Assembly (NCBI GenBank): GCA_031276375.1
Contig: JAISNE010000258.1
Location: forward strand, 1 to 6,491
Direction: 5' to 3'
DNA: 6,491 nucleotides
DNA from: Accumulibacter sp.
Lineage (GTDB): Bacteria; Pseudomonadota; Gammaproteobacteria; Burkholderiales; Rhodocyclaceae
The position numbers and the translations under genes were made by a program. This document shows positions 1 to 6,141 of the stretch, in pieces. Positions within the stretch are counted from its first letter, which is position 1. Every line of letters begins with the position of its first letter. Under the pieces are notes generated by a model. The model ran no database searches and was not told where the DNA came from. It was given only the letters and a program-made list of their open reading frames with translations.

Positions 1-1845
1 TCCGCGCAATATGACCTGCTGGGCGTGGCGGCGGCGGGCAGGCTGGAAGGCAAGGGCAAGGATGTTCCCGCCGCCAATGACCTGCTCGCCCGCGCCGGGG
101 CGCTTGCGCGGCGCGAAAATTTCTTTCACTGGCAAACCTTCTTCCCCGATGTGTTTTCCGGGCGCGGCGGATTCGACATTGTGATCGGCAATCCGCCCTG
201 GGATCGCATCAAACTCCAGGAAGTCGAATGGTTCGCCGAGCGCAGCCCGGAAATTGCCCAGGAACCCCGCGCCGCCGACCGCAAGAAACGCATTGCCGCC
301 CTGCGCCAAAAGGGCGCGCCGCTCTGGCGGGAATACCAGGAAGCCGTGGAACGCGCCGAGGCCAATATGCGGGTATTGGGCAAGAGCGGCGATTACCCCC
401 TGCTGGGCGGCGGCGACGTGAATCTCTACAGCCTGTTTGTCGAGCGCGCGCAAAGCCTGATTTGCCCCGATGGTCTGGTCGCCCTGCTGACGCCTTCCGG
501 CATTGCCGCCGATCTGGGCGCGGCGGCGTTTTTTCGCGGTCTCTCCGAGAGCGGTCGCTTGTCCGCCCTATTCGATTTTGAAAACCGGCAAAACCCCGGC
601 GACTCCGGCGGCAGCTATTTCCCCGATGTGGATTCGCGTTTCAAGTTCTGCGCCCTCGTCTTCGGCGGCAAGAAGCGAACCTTCCCGACTTCGCGCTGCG
701 CCTTTTACCTGCACGACATCAACGATCTCGATGACGCGGAACGGGTGCTTGAACTCGCCAGCGTGGATTTTCGCCGGGTCAATCCCAATACCGGCGCCGC
801 GCCGATTTTCAGGAATCGGCGCGACGCCGACATCACCCTCTCGATTTACCGCGAGCATCCGGTGCTGGTCGACAAGAGCGGAGATGGGGAAAAGCGCGTC
901 TGGCCGGTGAAATACTCGCGCATGTTCGACATGACGAACGATTCGGCATTGTTCAAAACGAGGGAAGAACTGGAGCGGGATGGTTTTGAGCCTGCCGCGC
1001 TCAATCGTTGGCGGAAAGGAGAACGCGAGGCCGTGCCGCTGTACGAGGGCAAGATGGTGCAAATGTACGACCATCGGGCGGCGGATGTGGTCGTGAATCC
1101 CCAGAATCTCCATCGCGCCGCGCAGCAGGAAACGATCTCCGCCGCGGAAAAGGAATCGCCGAATCGTTTTCCGACGCCGCAGTATTGGGTTTCGTTCGAG
1201 GACGACGTTTCCCTGCCGGCAGCGCGCGCGCTTCTCTGTTTCAAGGATGTGACCGCGCCCACCAATATACGCACCATGATCGCGGCCTTGGCGCCGCAGG
1301 CGGCTTTTGGCAATACCTTGCCGCTGATCCTTGCCGACAAAACCGTTTCCTTGCTGCTGCTCGCAAATTTCAACAGTTTTGTTTTCGATTTTCTCGCCAG
1401 ACAAAAGGTGCAGGGACAGCATCTCAACTGGTACATCCTCGAACAACTCCCCGTCATCGCGCCGCCCGCATATGAGAAAAACATCGGCGCGGTCAGGATC
1501 GCCGATTTCATCCGCGAACAGGTCTTGCGTCTTTCCTACACCGCCCATGACCTCGCCCCCTTCGCCCGTGACCTTGGCTATACGGGCGCGCCCTTTTTGT
1601 GGGACGAAGAAGACCGTGCGCTGCGCAAGGCGGCGCTGGATGCGCTTTTCATGCATCTCTACGGCGTCTCCCCCGCCGACGCCGAATACATCCTCGATAC
1701 TTTCCCCATCGCGCGCGAACAGGACCAGGCCGCCCACGGCGACTACCGCACAAAAAAGCTGATCCTTGCCGGTCTGGAACAACTTGCCGCCGGTCAATGG
1801 CCGATCCCGGCCACGGGGCAAACACGCCCGCCCAGCGCGGGGTGA
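1..1845 (+). CDS. Eco57I-type N6-adenine DNA methyltransferase, C-terminal part (5' truncated by window edge)
   Basis: The frame is open from base 1 to a TGA at 1843-1845 (614 codons), so the start lies outside the window; the GTG at 25 is only an internal codon. Codons 64-67 (bases 190-201) read NPPW inside VIGNPPWD, the catalytic motif IV of gamma-class adenine methyltransferases that transfer methyl from S-adenosylmethionine to adenine N6. Further family landmarks are a helix DVNLYSLFVERA (about 139-150), the strand GLVALLTPSG (about 158-167), LYEGKMVQMYDHRA (about 347-359) in the likely target-recognition region, and LNWYILEQLPVI near 475-486. The SAM-binding motif I must be upstream. Proteins of this build are usually over 1,000 residues and occur as type IIG-like enzymes, BREX PglX or DISARM DrmMI. 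The C-terminal tail (AYTAHDLAPFARDLGY, then LDALFMHLYGVS) I associate from memory with defence-island methylases. Which system it belongs to cannot be decided without the upstream genes. The frame is intact throughout. Confidence 0.88.
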   Translation, partial: SAQYDLLGVAAAGRLEGKGKDVPAANDLLARAGALARRENFFHWQTFFPDVFSGRGGFDIVIGNPPWDRIKLQEVEWFAERSPEIAQEPRAADRKKRIAALRQKGAPLWREYQEAVERAEANMRVLGKSGDYPLLGGGDVNLYSLFVERAQSLICPDGLVALLTPSGIAADLGAAAFFRGLSESGRLSALFDFENRQNPGDSGGSYFPDVDSRFKFCALVFGGKKRTFPTSRCAFYLHDINDLDDAERVLELASVDFRRVNPNTGAAPIFRNRRDADITLSIYREHPVLVDKSGDGEKRVWPVKYSRMFDMTNDSALFKTREELERDGFEPAALNRWRKGEREAVPLYEGKMVQMYDHRAADVVVNPQNLHRAAQQETISAAEKESPNRFPTPQYWVSFEDDVSLPAARALLCFKDVTAPTNIRTMIAALAPQAAFGNTLPLILADKTVSLLLLANFNSFVFDFLARQKVQGQHLNWYILEQLPVIAPPAYEKNIGAVRIADFIREQVLRLSYTAHDLAPFARDLGYTGAPFLWDEEDRALRKAALDALFMHLYGVSPADAEYILDTFPIAREQDQAAHGDYRTKKLILAGLEQLAAGQWPIPATGQTRPPSAG

Positions 1846-1989
1846 GCGCAGCACAGCGAAAACGGGCAAAATAAGCGTATGCAATACCGCTCCGCCACGC
1901 GCGCGGGAAGAAGCGTTTTTTGGGCTTGACGCCAAGTCGCGCTCAACAGCCCGTTGCCACACTTGGCATAAGTCCCACGAAGCGGGCGA

Positions 1990-2140
1990 GACGCCCGGTT
2001 CAGAGGACAGAGGACAGAGGACAGAGGACAGAGGACAGAGGACAGAGGACAGAGGACAGCCAGTTACCGGCGCTTCGCGCCGCGAATACTACTGTCTTCG
2101 GTCTTCTGTCCTCAGTCCTCCGAACCGGAGCGCGGGCGTC
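1990..2140. repeat. Fold-back (imperfect palindromic) intergenic repeat element containing the heptamer array
   Basis: The outer arms are GACGCCC (1990-1996) and GGGCGTC (2134-2140). Inside them, 1995-2018 and 2105-2128 are inverted copies of each other with two mismatches over 24 bases. The right side, read on the minus strand, holds four degenerate heptamers: GAGGACT (2114-2120), GAGGACA (2107-2113), GAAGACC (2100-2106) and GAAGACA (2093-2099). These face eight perfect copies on the left side. Between them sits a hairpin CGGCGC-TTC-GCGCCG (2068-2082). A further hairpin GCGGGCG-TCC-CGCCCGC (2132-2148) overlaps the right border. The layout resembles a non-coding mobile or REP-like repeat; no transposase is linked to it. 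Its function is unknown. It could shape mRNA between the methyltransferase and hpnC, or simply be a dispersed repeat. Confidence 0.75.
2001..2059 (+). repeat. Tandem heptamer array, 8 perfect copies of CAGAGGA plus CAG
   Basis: Bases 2001-2056 are eight uninterrupted identical copies of CAGAGGA, followed by a partial copy CAG. The perfect identity implies recent expansion or ongoing slippage. Because 7 is not a multiple of 3, all three forward frames translate to the same 21-bp-period peptide (RGQRTED type), so frames stay open without being genes. The array is the left arm of the larger fold-back element at 1990-2140. Confidence 0.95.
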
Positions 2141-2270
2141 CCGCCCGCAATGCGAGCCGCGGGATCGCGTAACGCGGTCATTTTTGGCGTATCACGATGG
2201 TTTGACTGCAACTTGGTATCATTCCACGGCGCGCCAGCGGCCATCGATCTCCGGTCGGCGCCTTCGCGCA

Positions 2271-2279
2271 TGGTATGCT
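2271..2279 (+). promoter_or_regulatory. Possible extended -10 promoter element upstream of hpnC
   Basis: TGGTATGCT matches the extended -10 pattern TGn followed by TATGCT (four of six bases of TATAAT), about 70 bp before the hpnC start. The -35 position, around 2251, has no good match, so this rests on the -10 alone. The hpn genes need a promoter somewhere after the fold-back repeat, and this is the best candidate I see. Confidence 0.25.
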
Positions 2280-2348
2280 CAACTCCGGATCGTTCGTCAA
2301 ACAGGTTCATGAACAGACAGAACGCAACATCCCAAGCCGTATCGCCCC

Positions 2349-3158
2349 ATGCCCGTCGAACACTACGAAAACTTCCCGGTCGCCTCGTTTCTCCTGCCCG
2401 AACGGATGCGCCGTCCAATCGAAGCCATCTACCGCTTCGCGCGCGGCGCCGACGACATTGCCGACGAAGGGGACGCGAGCAACGAAGAACGCCTGCGGGG
2501 GTTGGCCGCCTACGCCGCCGAACTCGACCGCATCGAGCGCGGCCAGCTTCCGGAATCCGCTCCGTTCGTCGAACTTGCGACGATCGTTGCCGACTGGAAG
2601 CTGCCGATAGCGCTTTTCCGCGACCTGCTCGACGCCTTCGCCCAGGACGTGGTGAAGAAACGCTACGCCGATTTCGCGGAGCTGATGGACTACTGCCGGC
2701 GCTCGGCCAATCCGGTCGGGCGTCTGGTGCTGCACGTTTTCGGCCGCGCCAGCGAAGACCGGCTGCGCCGTTCCGACGCGATCTGTTCGGCGCTGCAACA
2801 GATCAACTTCTGGCAGGACATCGCGGTGGATTGGGCCAAGGGGCGCGTCTATCTGCCGCGGGAAGACATGGCGCGTTTCGGCGTTGGCGAACAGGCGATC
2901 GCCGACGGGCGCTGCACGCCGGAATGGGCCGCGCTGCTCGATTTCCAGATCGAGCGTTCGCGCCGGATGATGCTCGCCGGCGCTCCGCTGGCGCGCCAGC
3001 TGCCCGGCCGCCTCGGCTGGGAAATCCGTCTCACCGTGCAAGGCGGGCTGCGCATCCTCGAACGGATTCAGCGCGCGCGCGGCGACGTTTTCCGCAACCG
3101 GCCCGCGCTCGGCCCGGCGGATTGGCTGCGCATGGCCGGACGCGCGCTGTTTATGTAA
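2349..3158 (+). CDS. hpnC: Hydroxysqualene synthase HpnC
   Basis: HpnC converts presqualene diphosphate to hydroxysqualene, the second step of the three-enzyme bacterial squalene route that feeds hopanoid synthesis. The 269-residue protein spans the whole squalene/phytoene synthase fold. The start fits the family opening (VEHYENFPVASFLLP, residues 3-17). The first aspartate-rich motif is DDIADE at 35-40 (D35, D39), in RFARGADDIADEGD. The second is NFWQDIAVD at 153-161 (D157, D161), followed by the typical KGRVYLPREDM (164-174); these aspartates bind the Mg-diphosphate. The NFWQDIAVDW form separates HpnC from HpnD, which has NIIRDVGED. No clear Shine-Dalgarno precedes the ATG; an ATG at 2309 is out of frame. 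It leads the hpnCDE group, with 113 bp before hpnD. Confidence 0.93.
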   Translation: MPVEHYENFPVASFLLPERMRRPIEAIYRFARGADDIADEGDASNEERLRGLAAYAAELDRIERGQLPESAPFVELATIVADWKLPIALFRDLLDAFAQDVVKKRYADFAELMDYCRRSANPVGRLVLHVFGRASEDRLRRSDAICSALQQINFWQDIAVDWAKGRVYLPREDMARFGVGEQAIADGRCTPEWAALLDFQIERSRRMMLAGAPLARQLPGRLGWEIRLTVQGGLRILERIQRARGDVFRNRPALGPADWLRMAGRALFM

Positions 3159-3271
3159 GAATACCGGGCATCCCGGCGCGGCGCCGCGACATGCGCCCGA
3201 CTCTCGCGGACTTCCGTCGGAAGCGCGCCAAAGCATCGAAGGCAGGTATTTACCAACCGGCAGCGCAGTCC

Positions 3272-4105
3272 ATGACGCCCGAAGAATATTGCCAGCAAAA
3301 AGCCTCGGCGAGCGGATCGAGTTTCTATTACAGTTTCTGCTTCCTGCCGCCCGAACGGCGGCGCGCGATCACCGCGCTGTACGCCTTCTGCCGCGAAGTG
3401 GACGACGTGGTCGACGAAGGCGGCGACCCGCGGGCCGCCGCCGACACGCTGGCCTGGTGGCGCGCCGAGCTTGGCGAACTCTACGCCGGCCGGCCCCGGC
3501 ATCCGGTCACCCAGGCGCTGTACGCCGTGCTGCCGCGCTTCCGGCTGCCGCGGGAACACCTGCTGGAAATCATCGACGGCATGGAAATGGACCTGCGGCA
3601 AACGCGCTACCCCGACTTCGCGGCGCTGTCGCTGTACTGCTACCGCGTCGCCAGCGTGGTCGGCCTGCTGGCCGCCGAAATCTTCGGCCACACCGACCCG
3701 CGGACGCTCGGCTACGCCCATGACCTGGGCATGGCCTTCCAGCTGACCAACATCATCCGCGACGTCGGCGAGGATGCCCGGCGCGGTCGCGTGTACTTGC
3801 CGATGGACGAAATGAAGCGTTTCGGCCTGCCGCTCGCCGATCTCCCGAATGCCCGCTACTCGGACAACTTCCGCCGGCTCATGGAGTACCAGATCGAGCG
3901 CGCCGAAGGCTATTACGCGCAAGCGATGAAGCAGTTGCCGGACGTCGACCGCAAGCCGCAGCGGCCAGGCCTGATCATGGCCGCGATCTACCGGACGCTG
4001 CTCGGCGAGATCAAGCGCGACGGCTGCCGCGTGCTGGACCGGCGCGCCTCGCTCACCTCGCCGCGCAAACTGTGGATCGCCTGGCGGACGTGGATCAAGG
4101 GGTGA
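3272..4105 (+). CDS. hpnD: Presqualene diphosphate synthase HpnD
   Basis: HpnD condenses two farnesyl diphosphates to presqualene diphosphate, the first committed step of squalene synthesis. From the ATG at 3272 it has 277 residues, the usual length. The opening MTPEEYCQQKASASGSSFYY is the normal family start. Motif one is DDVVDE at 44-49 (D44, D48) within YAFCREVDDVVDE; motif two is NIIRDVGED at 160-168 (D164, D168) followed by RGRVYLPMDEM. GMEMDLRQTRYPDF (103-116) and YCYRVASVVGLL (122-133) are further family signatures. The frame is open far upstream, and an in-frame ATG at 3191 would add 27 residues of low-complexity basic sequence unlike the family, so 3272 is preferred although its ribosome site is weak. 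The 113-bp gap after hpnC contains only a small hairpin CTTCC-GTC-GGAAG (3211-3223) with no T-run, so co-transcription with hpnC is likely. Confidence 0.94.
   Translation: MTPEEYCQQKASASGSSFYYSFCFLPPERRRAITALYAFCREVDDVVDEGGDPRAAADTLAWWRAELGELYAGRPRHPVTQALYAVLPRFRLPREHLLEIIDGMEMDLRQTRYPDFAALSLYCYRVASVVGLLAAEIFGHTDPRTLGYAHDLGMAFQLTNIIRDVGEDARRGRVYLPMDEMKRFGLPLADLPNARYSDNFRRLMEYQIERAEGYYAQAMKQLPDVDRKPQRPGLIMAAIYRTLLGEIKRDGCRVLDRRASLTSPRKLWIAWRTWIKG
4097..4102 (+). promoter_or_regulatory. Shine-Dalgarno for hpnE within the end of hpnD
   Basis: AAGGGG at 4097-4102 lies eight bases before the GTG at 4111, ideal spacing for that start. It overlaps the last codons of hpnD, just before its TGA at 4103-4105. 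This favours GTG 4111 over the in-frame GTG at 4102, which overlaps the hpnD stop as GTGA, and over GTG 4072. Confidence 0.55.
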
Positions 4106-4110
4106 GCGGG

Positions 4111-5385
4111 GTGAACGCCGGCGTCGCCATCGTCGGCGGCGGCTGGGCGGGCCTCGCCTGCGCCGTCGACCTGTCCGCGGCGGGCGTGCCCGTCCGCGTA
4201 TTCGAAGCGGCCAGGCAGCTTGGCGGACGCGCGCGCCGCGTGGATATCGCCGGCCACGCGCTGGACAACGGCCAGCATCTGCTGCTCGGCGCCTATCGTG
4301 AAACCTTGCGGATCATGCGCCGAAGCGGCGCCGATCCCGAACGCCTGCTGCGCCGCCTGCCGCTGGAACTCGTCTACCCCCACCAGGGTTTTCGGCTCCG
4401 CCTGCCGCGCCTGCCCGCGCCGCTCCATCTGGCGATTGGCCTGCTGACGGCCAGGGGCGGCCCGCCGGGCGAAAAACTGGCCGCCGCGCGCTTCATCCAC
4501 GCCCTGCGCGCCGGCGGCTACCGCCTCGCCGAGCCACTCACCGTCGCCGGCCTGCTCGACCGGCACCGGCAGCGGGGAAATCTCCGCCGGCTGCTGTGGG
4601 AACCGCTGTGCCTGGCGGCGCTCAACACCGCCCCGGAACACGCCTCGGCGCAAATCTTCGCCAACGTCCTGCGCGACGGCCTCGACGGCGCGCGGGAAAA
4701 CAGCGACCTGTTGCTGCCGCAAGCCGACCTCGGGCGCGTTTTTCCCGATGCCGCAGCCCGCTTCATCGGCGCTCATGGCGGAGAAATCCGGCTGTCCACC
4801 CGCGTCGGACAGATCGCGCAACTTACCGGGAACGGCGGAAAATTCGCCCACGTGGTCATCGCCACCGCGCCGCGGCAAGCCGCCGAACTGTTGCGGGAAG
4901 CCCCGGAAACCCGCGCCATCGCCGCCCTGCTGGACAGCTACCGGTACGAACCCGTCGGCACGGTCTATCTCGCCTACCCGGAAGAAATCCGCCTGCCGTC
5001 GCCCATGTTCGGCCTGTGCGGCCCGCTCGGCCAATGGGTCTTCGACCGCGGCCCGCCCGGCGGCGCCAGCACCATCGTCGCCTGTGTCCTCAGCGCCCAG
5101 GGCGTCTGGGACACGCACGACAATGAATCGCTGGCCGCGGCGCTGCACGGCGAATTGCAACAAACGCTCGGCCGCGCGCTGCCCGACCCGGACTGGCGCC
5201 GCGTCATCCGCGAACGCCACGCCGCCTTCTCCTGCCGCCCCGGACTCCCCCGCCCACCGGCAAAGACCGCCCGTCCGGGCCTGTGGCTGGCGGGCGACTA
5301 CGTGTATGCCGACTACCCGGCCACGCTCGAAAGCGCCGTGCGCAGCGGCTGCCATGTCGCGCGGGAAATTTTGGATGCACGATGA
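4111..5385 (+). CDS. hpnE: Hydroxysqualene dehydroxylase HpnE (FAD-dependent)
   Basis: HpnE reductively removes the hydroxyl of hydroxysqualene to give squalene, completing the HpnD-HpnC-HpnE route; it is an FAD enzyme of the amine-oxidase/phytoene-desaturase fold. From GTG 4111 it has 424 residues. The N-terminus carries the dinucleotide-binding strand VAIVGGGWAGLACA (GxGxxG type), then the acidic end of the second strand in RVFEAARQLGGRARR, and DNGQHLLLGAY, a family signature. The C-terminus has the second FAD contact, LWLAGDYVYADYPATLESAV, within the last 35 residues. The gene starts with GTG six bases after the hpnD stop, so translation is probably coupled. Alternative in-frame GTG starts at 4102 and 4072 would add 3 or 13 residues. 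After the TGA there are about 92 bp before the insertion-sequence material. The reading frame is intact, so squalene production should be functional. Confidence 0.92.
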   Translation: MNAGVAIVGGGWAGLACAVDLSAAGVPVRVFEAARQLGGRARRVDIAGHALDNGQHLLLGAYRETLRIMRRSGADPERLLRRLPLELVYPHQGFRLRLPRLPAPLHLAIGLLTARGGPPGEKLAAARFIHALRAGGYRLAEPLTVAGLLDRHRQRGNLRRLLWEPLCLAALNTAPEHASAQIFANVLRDGLDGARENSDLLLPQADLGRVFPDAAARFIGAHGGEIRLSTRVGQIAQLTGNGGKFAHVVIATAPRQAAELLREAPETRAIAALLDSYRYEPVGTVYLAYPEEIRLPSPMFGLCGPLGQWVFDRGPPGGASTIVACVLSAQGVWDTHDNESLAAALHGELQQTLGRALPDPDWRRVIRERHAAFSCRPGLPRPPAKTARPGLWLAGDYVYADYPATLESAVRSGCHVAREILDAR

Positions 5386-5477
5386 GGAGCGGCGGGGCGG
5401 CTTGTCCAAGCGCTCATCGTCATGGAACCGCCGCCCCTCTCCCGCCCTTGGGCGCCCTTGTATGATCCCATTGCAGG

Positions 5478-6121
5478 TGTCAAGACCCGCCTGATCATAA
5501 ACCGGCACGAATCGGATGCTACCTGGTTTTTTGAGCATCTATTCCTTGATGGCTTGTACGGGAGTACGGTGCGCCAGGGTACGTTGAGGAATATGGTGGT
5601 TGTAAGCCGCCAGATAGCGCATGAGGGTAACTTCCAGTTCCTTTGCGGAGGCGAAATGGGTTTGCTGGAGGAGTTCCTGAATGCGACCACTCATGCGCTC
5701 GACCATGCCGTTGGTTTGAGGATGACGCTGCGGAATCAGGTGATGTCCGATCTTGCTCTGGGCGCATGCCCGGTCGAAGGGATGCGTGCCGCTGGCTTTT
5801 TTGTCGGGTCTGAGGAAACGATCGGTGAATTGTGTGCCATTGTCAGTGAGGATGGTTTCGATGCGGGTAGGACAGGCTTCGCGCAGGGCATTCAGGAAAT
5901 CGACGGCATTCTCCTGGGTCTGATGGGCATAGACCTTGAAGAACACCCAGCGAGTGGCGCGGTCGATGGCGACGAAGAGGTAACGGTGGCAGGTTTCATC
6001 GGGCCTCCTGGGGAGGTATTTGATATCGACGTGCAAGAATCCGGGAGCATAATCCTTGAAAGATTTTCCCGGGGTTTCTTCGGCGCTGTTTTGCCGAGCC
6101 AATTCCCGCAGGGAAGGCGCC
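5478..6121 (-). mobile_element. IS481-family insertion sequence remnant (transposase 3' side preserved, 5' side lost)
   Basis: The segment encodes the catalytic part of an IS481-type transposase on the minus strand. The left boundary is proposed at TGTCAAGACC (5478-5487), because IS481-family ends typically begin TGT and elements of this subgroup often carry a TGTCAAGACC-like terminus. The right boundary is placed at about 6121, where similarity to the family stops and an inverted copy of internal sequence begins. The opposite terminal repeat and the helix-turn-helix-encoding part are missing, so the element should be immobile. The boundaries are inferred from family memory, not from a second copy. 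Confidence 0.6.
5539..6102 (-). pseudogene. IS481-family transposase, N-terminally truncated (DDE integrase core)
   Basis: The 187 readable residues (from TTG at 6102) contain the RNase-H-like integrase core. The triad is intact: D26 in FLHVDIKYL, D87 in ILTDNGTQF, and E135 in TNGMVERMSGR. ATRWVF and HPQTNGMVER are IS481 signatures. Full-length relatives have roughly 120 to 130 more N-terminal residues with a helix-turn-helix for binding the terminal repeats; these are absent. The homologous frame continues upstream only as RAPSLRE (to about 6121), then becomes unrelated and hits a stop at 6151-6153. At the other end a TAG (5539-5541) follows QAIKE, where relatives have a tryptophan, and family-like sequence (FVPVYDQAGLD) continues in frame beyond it. 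The gene therefore looks doubly damaged: a truncated 5' end and a probable nonsense codon near the 3' end. The family assignment is firm. Confidence 0.85.
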
Positions 6122-6141
6122 CGGCAAAACAGCGCCGAAGA
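6077..6141. repeat. Perfect 20-bp inverted repeat with 25-nt spacer at the IS481/IS630 junction
   Basis: TCTTCGGCGCTGTTTTGCCG at 6077-6096 is exactly reverse-complementary to 6122-6141. The spacer can also fold: GCC (6098-6100) with GGC (6116-6118), and TTCCC (6103-6107) with GGGAA (6111-6115). The left arm is ordinary IS481 transposase coding sequence (ARQNSAE). The right arm sits where the family sequence ends, so it looks like an inverted duplication made when the element was broken. It ends one base before the TA that probably marks the IS630 border. There is no T-run on either side to make it a terminator. Confidence 0.9.

Larger units (their letters stand above)
1846..2348. other. 503-bp intergenic region between methyltransferase and hpnC
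   Basis: No reading frame here resembles a protein. Frames that cross it stay open only because the GC-rich and heptameric sequence lacks stops. The first 140 bases contain a T6 run at 1915-1920 without a good stem directly before it, and a 7-bp inverted repeat GCCAAGT (1931-1937) / ACTTGGC (1961-1967). The middle holds the fold-back repeat listed separately. The last 200 bases include a possible extended -10 element near 2271 and the palindrome GTTCATGAAC (2304-2313) shortly before hpnC. No tRNA or other structured RNA was recognised. Confidence 0.7.

Noticed and set aside
1892..1920. Terminator for the methyltransferase at the T6 run (1915-1920)
   Set aside because: Only a 4-bp CCGC/GCGG pairing precedes it, separated from the T-run by about ten bases; too weak.
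568..1962. Long minus-strand open frame of about 460 codons opposite the methyltransferase
   Set aside because: It is a GC-driven antisense shadow of a recognised coding gene. The translation shows no domain and the sense frame has clear motifs.
2001..2128. CRISPR array
   Set aside because: The repeat unit is 7 bp with no spacers between copies, and there are no cas genes.
2202..2222. Promoter TTGACT (2202-2207) with TATCAT (2217-2222)
   Set aside because: The spacing of 9 bp is far from the 16-18 bp needed.
1920..2312. Forward frame giving an EDRGQRTEDRGQ-type repeat peptide of about 130 residues
   Set aside because: It is the translation of the 7-bp tandem array. All forward frames give the same periodic peptide, with no ribosome site and no family resemblance.
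1766..3271. Long upstream extension of the hpnD reading frame, overlapping the methyltransferase end, the heptamer array and all of hpnC
   Set aside because: The frame is open because of high GC and repeat content. The translation is arginine- and proline-rich low-complexity sequence, and the HpnD family starts at about 3272.
5394..5457. Terminator after hpnE: GGGGCGGC (5394-5401) / GCCGCCCC (5430-5437) stem plus CGCCC-TT-GGGCG (5443-5454)
   Set aside because: The first stem has a 28-nt loop and neither is followed by a T-run, so a rho-independent terminator is not supported.
3988..5538. Long minus-strand open frame opposite hpnE, starting just after the IS481 stop
   Set aside because: Only its first 20 or so codons look real, as the continuation of the IS481 transposase beyond the amber codon. 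The rest is antisense to hpnE.
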